From: Sinorhizobium meliloti 4H41
Lineage (GTDB): Bacteria > Pseudomonadota > Alphaproteobacteria > Rhizobiales > Rhizobiaceae
Reading direction: 5' to 3'
Assembly (NCBI RefSeq): GCF_000375585.1
Contig: NZ_AQWP01000002.1
Coordinates: 558,001 to 622,000, forward strand
DNA: 64,000 nt
Below, piece after piece: positions 59,259 to 64,000 of this stretch; the first letter of the stretch is position 1; the number at the start of each line of letters is the position of its first letter. The notes beneath the pieces are model-generated. The model was not told where the DNA came from. It saw nothing but the letters and a program-made list of their open reading frames with translations, and made no database searches. Made by a program: the position numbers and the translations under genes.

Positions 59259-59798
59259 TCACAACCAATCCAGGATGTTCTTGACTTTACCGCAGTAGCG
59301 CTTCGAAACGGGGTTCATTCGCTTAGCGCCATGGCCGGCATTGTATTTGAGGATGGTGCCGCAGGTCGTCCCGTCCGAAAGCTCCTGCGCCTTCGCCAGG
59401 TACTTCATCCCGAATTTGATATTGGTCTCAGGCTCGTAGAGGTCTTTGATCGAACCGGTATAGCCCATCATCCGGGCCGTGGCCGGCTTGATTTGCATCA
59501 GGCCGACTTCGCCGGCGCTTCCGCGAGCCTTGGCATTGAAGTTGCTCTCGACCTCGACGATCGCGTGAGCGAGGTCGGCGGGAATGCCGTATTGCTTAGC
59601 ATAGGACTGGATGAGGATCGTGTATTGGGATCCGCGCGGCAAAGTCAGGTCGGGTTTCGGATAACCCGTCGTTCTGCTTACCGACGGAATTGCAGAAGTC
59701 TTGACGGTCTTGTCGATGCCCCCTGCATACGACGTACCAATCCCGGCGAAGAACATGCCAAGGCATGCCGCCACCGCAGCAACAGACGCTATTCTCAT
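59259..59798 (-). CDS. Lytic murein transglycosylase (SLT domain)
   Basis: 179 residues. A Sec signal peptide (about 1-25, 'GIGTSYAGG') precedes the lysozyme-like SLT domain. Glu84 in 'IVEVESNFNAKARGSAGEVG' is the catalytic acid; 'GLMQIKPATARMMGY' and 'ILKYNAGHGAKR' complete the fold. It cleaves peptidoglycan glycan strands with 1,6-anhydro ends. It is short, lacking the superhelical U domain of Slt70. Confidence 0.92.
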   Translation of the reverse strand: MRIASVAAVAACLGMFFAGIGTSYAGGIDKTVKTSAIPSVSRTTGYPKPDLTLPRGSQYTILIQSYAKQYGIPADLAHAIVEVESNFNAKARGSAGEVGLMQIKPATARMMGYTGSIKDLYEPETNIKFGMKYLAKAQELSDGTTCGTILKYNAGHGAKRMNPVSKRYCGKVKNILDWL

Positions 59799-60024
59799 TT
59801 AGTTTGAAGTCTCCGGTCTGGGGAACCGATCGCGCGGCGCACCCCACCGCGACGATCGAATTTCCCGATCGTTTTCATTGACAAGAGTGCCGCGCCCGGC
59901 GCCACATCCCCTGCAGTTGATGCAACGGAAATGACCGGCGCATCATGGTAAACATGTGGCAGCACGAGAAAATCGTGCGCAAAAATCAATCAGACGCTAA
60001 TTTAGGGCGGACAAAAATCGCTTT

Positions 60025-60789
60025 TCAGGCGGCCGGAATCGGCAATGTCGAAAGCAGACGATGCAGCGTATCGATGGTGGAAACGTCGGCGATGCCGTCC
60101 ACTCGAGATTGTCGGAAATGGCGCTGGAACGCAGCGACCACCCCTTCGGTCTTCGCGCAGAAATCCCCTGTGATTTCAATTCCGTAACCATAAAGCCAAA
60201 GCATGGACTGGAGTGCTTCCACGGGCTGGCCCCGGTCGCCGCGCTGGAAGAAGCGACCGCCCCTCACGGAGGCCGGTTCAACCCAGTGTCCGACCCCGCG
60301 ACGAAACAGCACATCCCAAGGAAAATTTTCTCCAGGATCTACCTTGCGAATCGGCGCGATATCGCTATGCGCGAGCACCCTCTCCGGGGTGATTTGCCAG
60401 CGTTCGCCACAGTCCAGACACAATTCGGCGACCGCCTCGATCTGCGCTTCAGGGAAATCCGGGAGGCCGCCCGGGTGACCGGCATTGGCAATCTCGATCC
60501 CGATGGAGCACGAATTGATATCCGTTTCGCCCTTCCAGACGCCCTTGCCCGCGTGCCAGGCCCTGCGTTCTTCCGGCACCAGCTGGGCGATTTGCCCCTC
60601 CTCGTCTATGAAATAGTGACAGGAAACCTGGCTTTCCTCGCGACAGAGCCAGTCGAGCGCGGACGCCGCCGTCTCCATGCCGGTGTAGTGAAGGATGATC
60701 ATATCCGGCCTGCGCCCGCCGGCGCGCTCGCCATGATTGGGCGAGGGCACGAGGTGAGCGCCGGGGAAGTCGCAGGTCTCGGATGTCAT
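60025..60789 (-). CDS. N-acetylmuramoyl-L-alanine amidase with peptidoglycan-binding domain (AmiD/AmpD type)
   Basis: 254 residues. The Amidase_2 domain has zinc ligands His34 ('IILHYTGME'), His141 and Asp151 ('LAHSDIAPIRKVDPG') and catalytic Glu99 ('IGIEI'). A PG_binding_1 domain occupies about 185-250 ('DRGQPVEALQSMLWLYGY'). It cuts between MurNAc and L-Ala. No signal peptide is visible, so it may act on recycled muropeptides in the cytoplasm. The ATG overlaps the djlA-like stop (ATGA). Confidence 0.93.
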   Translation of the reverse strand: MTSETCDFPGAHLVPSPNHGERAGGRRPDMIILHYTGMETAASALDWLCREESQVSCHYFIDEEGQIAQLVPEERRAWHAGKGVWKGETDINSCSIGIEIANAGHPGGLPDFPEAQIEAVAELCLDCGERWQITPERVLAHSDIAPIRKVDPGENFPWDVLFRRGVGHWVEPASVRGGRFFQRGDRGQPVEALQSMLWLYGYGIEITGDFCAKTEGVVAAFQRHFRQSRVDGIADVSTIDTLHRLLSTLPIPAA

Positions 60790-61493
60790 GCGGCGCGGCG
60801 CTCTCGTTCGATCGCCTCGTAGGCCGCGTTGAGCACGGCCATGCGATCGTTGGCGATCGCGTGGAACTCTTCCGGCACGCCGCGCGCCACGAGCATGTCC
60901 GGGTGGTTCTCGGAAACGAGAACGCGATAGCGCTTGCGAATCGCGGAAAAGTCATCCTTCGGCGAAACGCCGAGAACCTGATAGGGATCGCGGTCGTCGC
61001 CATGAACGTGGCGCGCCATGATGCGCCCGAAATGCTCGTCGTCCATCCTGAATATCTCAGCCACACGCCTCAGGAACGTAAGCTCCTTCTCGTGCACCGC
61101 CCCGTCGGATTTGGCGATATGGAACAGGCCGTCGACGATGTCTTCGAGAATCGGGCAATTCCTCTCGCAAGAGGAGCAGAGCGAAGCCATTTTCTCCGCA
61201 TAGGCCTCGTAGCCGGCAACGTCCTGGCGGGCGAGATTGTAAAGCCTGGCGACGTTCCTCGCCTGGTCCGCGGGAAACTTGAAGATGTCGCGAAAGGCGC
61301 TCACCTCGGCCTCGTTCACGATGCCGTCGGCCTTCGCCATTTTCGCCGAAAGGGCGATCATGGCGACCGAAAAGGCGACCTTTCGCCGGGTTTCCGGATC
61401 TCCTTCGAAGAGCGTCCGGACCGCCTCGACCACTCCCGTAAGGGCGTTACCAGTGGTCGTGACGATTTTGAGGAGGCTGTCCCAAAATGACAT
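60786..61493 (-). CDS. DjlA-like TerB/J-domain protein
   Basis: 235 residues. The N-terminal half is a TerB-like helical domain (about 35-150, 'MAKADGIVNEAEVSAFRDIF'); the C-terminal half is a J domain (about 165-232) with the essential HPD in 'VSENHPDMLV'. J-domain proteins stimulate DnaK. Unlike E. coli DjlA it has no clear N-terminal membrane helix. It is coupled to the amidase gene. Confidence 0.9.
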   Translation of the reverse strand: MSFWDSLLKIVTTTGNALTGVVEAVRTLFEGDPETRRKVAFSVAMIALSAKMAKADGIVNEAEVSAFRDIFKFPADQARNVARLYNLARQDVAGYEAYAEKMASLCSSCERNCPILEDIVDGLFHIAKSDGAVHEKELTFLRRVAEIFRMDDEHFGRIMARHVHGDDRDPYQVLGVSPKDDFSAIRKRYRVLVSENHPDMLVARGVPEEFHAIANDRMAVLNAAYEAIERERRAA

Positions 61494-61836
61494 GAGTGCG
61501 ATTGTTCCCTGTCCACCGCGCGAGCATGATCTGATGCGGTGGCGATTTGCAAGCGGCAGAGCCGCGTCAACCATCATGGATGACGAATTTGTGATGGCCC
61601 CTCAATAATTCATATCGTCACAAATCTCAATCGAATTCCTGGACGGTGCCGTGCGACCTTCAGGCGCAACGCTGCAACCGCGCGGCCGGTTCCCGGTTCT
61701 CGTGATCCACAACCCTGTCATTTAATTTCCATCGGATTTGGGTTAGACCACCGCTATCTTTGATCTAAGGCAAGGATTTAGAATGCGGTTGATCTCACGA
61801 GCGATCGCTTGATGCCGAAATCCCCAGGAGGACCCC
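61494..61836. other. Divergent intergenic region between the djlA-like gene and pfp
   Basis: The region contains a degenerate mosaic repeat (61645-61680) and A/T-rich sequence at about 61720-61790 that may hold the pfp promoter. No gene is apparent. Confidence 0.5.
61645..61680 (+). repeat. Degenerate copy of the mosaic palindromic repeat
   Basis: GGTGCCGTGCG, CAGGCGCAAC and GCTGCAAC follow the order of the core at 53286-53320, with several mismatches. Confidence 0.4.
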
Positions 61837-63051
61837 ATGGCCAAGAAGAAAGTCGCAATGTTGACGGCAGGCGGGCTCGCGCCCTGCCTCTCATCCGCTG
61901 TCGGCGGCCTGATCGAACGCTACACGGACATCGCGCCGGACTATGAGCTCGTGGCCTACCGTTCCGGCTATCAGGGCCTGCTTCTCGCCGACCGGATCGA
62001 AATCACCCCGGCCATGCGCGAGAAGGCGCATGTGCTCCACCGCCACGGCGGATCGCCGATCGGCAACAGCCGCGTAAAGCTCACCAACACCGCCGACTGC
62101 GTGAAGCGCGGTCTCGTCAAGGAAGGGGAGAATCCGCTGCGCGTCGCGGCCGAGAGGCTCGCCTCCGACGGCATCAGCATCCTGCACACGATCGGCGGCG
62201 ACGATACCAACACCACCGCGGCCGATCTCGCAGCCTATCTCGGAGCCAACGGCTACGATCTGACGGTCGTGGGGCTGCCGAAGACGGTCGACAACGACGT
62301 GGTGCCCATCCGCCAGACACTCGGCGCCTGGACGGCGGCCGAATACGGCGCACGCTTCTTCGACCATGTCAGCAACGAACAGAGCGCTGCGCCGCGCACC
62401 CTCGTCGTCCATGAAGTCATGGGCCGCCACTGCGGCTGGCTGACCGCGGCAACCGCGCGCGCCTATATCCAGCTGGCCGGCAACAAGGAATATGTCGACG
62501 GCTTCATGATGAACGCACAGCTGAAGAACATCGACGGCCTCTACCTTCCCGAGATGGCGTTCGATCTGGAAGCGGAAGCCGAGCGCCTGCGCGAAGTCAT
62601 GGATCGCGCCGGGTTCGTCACGCTGTTCGTGAGCGAAGGCGCCTGCCTCGACGCCATCGTCGCCGAGCGGGAGGCCGCCGGCGAGACGGTCAAGCGCGAC
62701 GCGTTCGGCCACGTGAAGATCGATACGATCAACGTCGGCAACTGGTTCTCCAAGCAGTTTGCGGCGCTCCTCGGCGCCGAGCGGTCCATGGTGCAGAAGT
62801 CCGGCTACTATGCCCGCTCCGCCCCCGCCAATGTCGACGATCTGCGCCTCATCCAGAGCATGGTCGATCTGGCGGTCGAGAGCGCGCTCAACAAGGTCTC
62901 CGGCGTGACGGGTCACGACGAGGACCAGGGCGGGCGGCTGCGCACGATCGAGTTCCCGCGCATCAAGGGCGGAAAGCATTTCGACACGTCCGCGAAATGG
63001 TTCGGCGAGGTCATGGATGTCGTCGGTCAGAAATGGCAGGTGGCCGACTGA
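61837..63051 (+). CDS. pfp: Pyrophosphate-fructose 6-phosphate 1-phosphotransferase
   Basis: 404 residues. It phosphorylates fructose 6-phosphate with pyrophosphate, reversibly. 'IGGDDTNTTAAD' (GGDD at 120-123) and 'GLPKTVDND' (Lys149) carry the Asp and Lys that mark PPi- rather than ATP-dependent phosphofructokinases. 'HEVMGRHCGWLTAATARA' binds the sugar phosphate. AGGAGG lies just before the ATG. Rhizobia often lack an ATP-dependent enzyme, so this may be the only one. Confidence 0.95.
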   Translation: MAKKKVAMLTAGGLAPCLSSAVGGLIERYTDIAPDYELVAYRSGYQGLLLADRIEITPAMREKAHVLHRHGGSPIGNSRVKLTNTADCVKRGLVKEGENPLRVAAERLASDGISILHTIGGDDTNTTAADLAAYLGANGYDLTVVGLPKTVDNDVVPIRQTLGAWTAAEYGARFFDHVSNEQSAAPRTLVVHEVMGRHCGWLTAATARAYIQLAGNKEYVDGFMMNAQLKNIDGLYLPEMAFDLEAEAERLREVMDRAGFVTLFVSEGACLDAIVAEREAAGETVKRDAFGHVKIDTINVGNWFSKQFAALLGAERSMVQKSGYYARSAPANVDDLRLIQSMVDLAVESALNKVSGVTGHDEDQGGRLRTIEFPRIKGGKHFDTSAKWFGEVMDVVGQKWQVAD

Positions 63052-63191
63052 TGAAGGACGAGGAGCGGTTCGCTGTTTTCTGAAACGGCGAGCCGCTTCT
63101 CACCGGAGGCTTTCGGCTCGAGAGGAGTTGACGGCTGCGCGCCGGCATGGCTCCCTCCTCTTCAGCAGCCATTCAACCGCGGAGCCCCCTC

Positions 63192-63827
63192 ATGTCCTTC
63201 GAACACTGGTTCGCCTTCGCCGCCGCATCTGCGGTGCTGCTTGCGATTCCCGGCCCCACGATCCTTCTCGTCATATCCTATGCGCTCGGCCACGGCCGCA
63301 AGATCGCGGGGGCGACCGTGGCTGGTGTGGCTCTTGGCGATTTCACCGCAATGACGGCGTCGATGCTCGGCCTCGGCGCTCTGCTTGCAACCTCGGCGGC
63401 GATTTTCACCGTGCTGAAGTGGGTCGGCGCCGCCTATCTCGTCTGGCTCGGCATCAAGCTCTGGAAGGCGCCGGTCGGCAACGACAGCGGGAGCACCCTT
63501 GAAACGAGTCCTGCAGAAAGGCCGCTGCGGATCTTCGTTCACACCTATGCGGTGACCGCACTCAACCCGAAGAGCATTCTCTTCTTCGTCGCCTTCCTGC
63601 CCCAGTTCCTCGATCTGTCGCGGCCGCTTTTCGCGCAGATGGCGATCTTCGAGACGACATTCCTGATACTCGCCACGATCAACGCGGCGCTTTATGCCTG
63701 GCTTGCTGCCGCGGCCGGAAGCACCATCCGCAAGCCGAATGTCCGGCGCATCGTCAATCGCCTCGGTGGTTCGCTGCTCATCGGCGCCGGCCTGCTGACG
63801 GCGGGCCTGAAGCGCGCCACGACCTGA
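63192..63827 (+). CDS. LysE/RhtB-family amino acid exporter
   Basis: 211 residues with about six helices. 'AIPGPTILLVISYALGHGRK' is the LysE family N-terminal signature, with 'WVGAAYLVWLGIKLW' and 'NPKSILFFVAFLPQF' later. It probably exports an amino acid or homoserine lactone; substrate unknown. Start ATG 63192; GGAG lies nearby. Confidence 0.92.
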   Translation: MSFEHWFAFAAASAVLLAIPGPTILLVISYALGHGRKIAGATVAGVALGDFTAMTASMLGLGALLATSAAIFTVLKWVGAAYLVWLGIKLWKAPVGNDSGSTLETSPAERPLRIFVHTYAVTALNPKSILFFVAFLPQFLDLSRPLFAQMAIFETTFLILATINAALYAWLAAAAGSTIRKPNVRRIVNRLGGSLLIGAGLLTAGLKRATT

Positions 63828-63960
63828 CATGAGCAGTCTCTGAAATGCTCTCACGCGCTTGCCGCAACCGGCGGCATAGGTTAATGGAGATTCAAGCGCG
63901 GCGGGGTGGCAACCGCTGATTTGCAGGGGCTACGGGGCCCAGAAGCACGAAAGTGACAGC

Positions 63961-64000
63961 ATGGCGAAATTCCGTATTCCCCTTTCGAAGCGGGCACTTG
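63961..64000 (+). CDS. Start of an unidentified gene, cut by the right edge
   Basis: An ATG at 63961 opens a frame ('MAKFRIPLSKRAL') that is still open at the window end. Only 13 residues are visible and the ribosome-binding site is weak, so identity and even reality cannot be settled. Confidence 0.35.
   Translation, partial: MAKFRIPLSKRAL

Overview
This is a GC-rich stretch of an alphaproteobacterial chromosome. Gene content, gene order and the style of interspersed palindromic repeats point to Sinorhizobium/Ensifer (Rhizobiaceae), close to S. meliloti or S. medicae. That assignment comes from recognising protein families and synteny, not from a database search. I see no tRNA, rRNA, CRISPR array, phage or insertion sequence; the window is mostly core chromosome.

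Layout. 1-9 kb: the start of an AsmA-like protein, a GlcD/D-lactate-dehydrogenase-type flavoprotein, a DUF1772 membrane protein, an RND efflux pump (adaptor plus permease), and a Tat-exported cyclase-family hydrolase followed by an AhpD-like protein. 9-20 kb: a UvrD-family helicase carrying an in-frame insertion, a GNAT acetyltransferase, a phosphoribosyltransferase, a GGDEF protein, CreA, two related secreted small proteins, a chemoreceptor-CheW pair, and a SCO1-type copper chaperone. 20-28 kb: PrmA, an HNH-like zinc protein, a candidate small RNA with anti-Shine-Dalgarno loops, an aminopeptidase P, AzlCD, and PanC-PanB.

28-57 kb is the division and cell-wall (dcw) region, almost all on the minus strand. 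In transcription order it runs mraZ, rsmH, ftsL, ftsI, murE, murF, mraY, murD, ftsW, murG, murC, murB, then a break holding an MFS transporter (plus strand) and aqpZ, then ddl, ftsQ, ftsA, ftsZ, lpxC, bamD, recN, ligA. The Mur ligases, MraY and MurG build lipid II, Ddl supplies D-Ala-D-Ala, FtsW/FtsI/FtsL/FtsQ form the septal synthase complex, and FtsA/FtsZ form the ring. LpxC and BamD serve the outer membrane. Many neighbours overlap by ATGA or TGATG, so translational coupling is likely. mraZ is preceded by four ATGGG repeats at exact 10-bp spacing, the expected MraZ operator.

57-64 kb: the RNase P RNA gene (rnpB), a DAO-type flavoprotein, a lytic transglycosylase, a DjlA-like co-chaperone coupled to an AmpD/AmiD-like amidase, pyrophosphate-dependent phosphofructokinase (pfp), a LysE-type exporter and the first codons of another gene.

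A mosaic palindromic repeat family recurs through the window. Three near-full copies lie in the dcw region, after ftsZ, between mraY and murF, and between murE and ftsI; shorter copies lie elsewhere. The observations I rate highest are the candidate sRNA at 21.7-21.9 kb, the UvrD insertion, the MraZ boxes, the paired secreted proteins and the repeats splitting the dcw operon.
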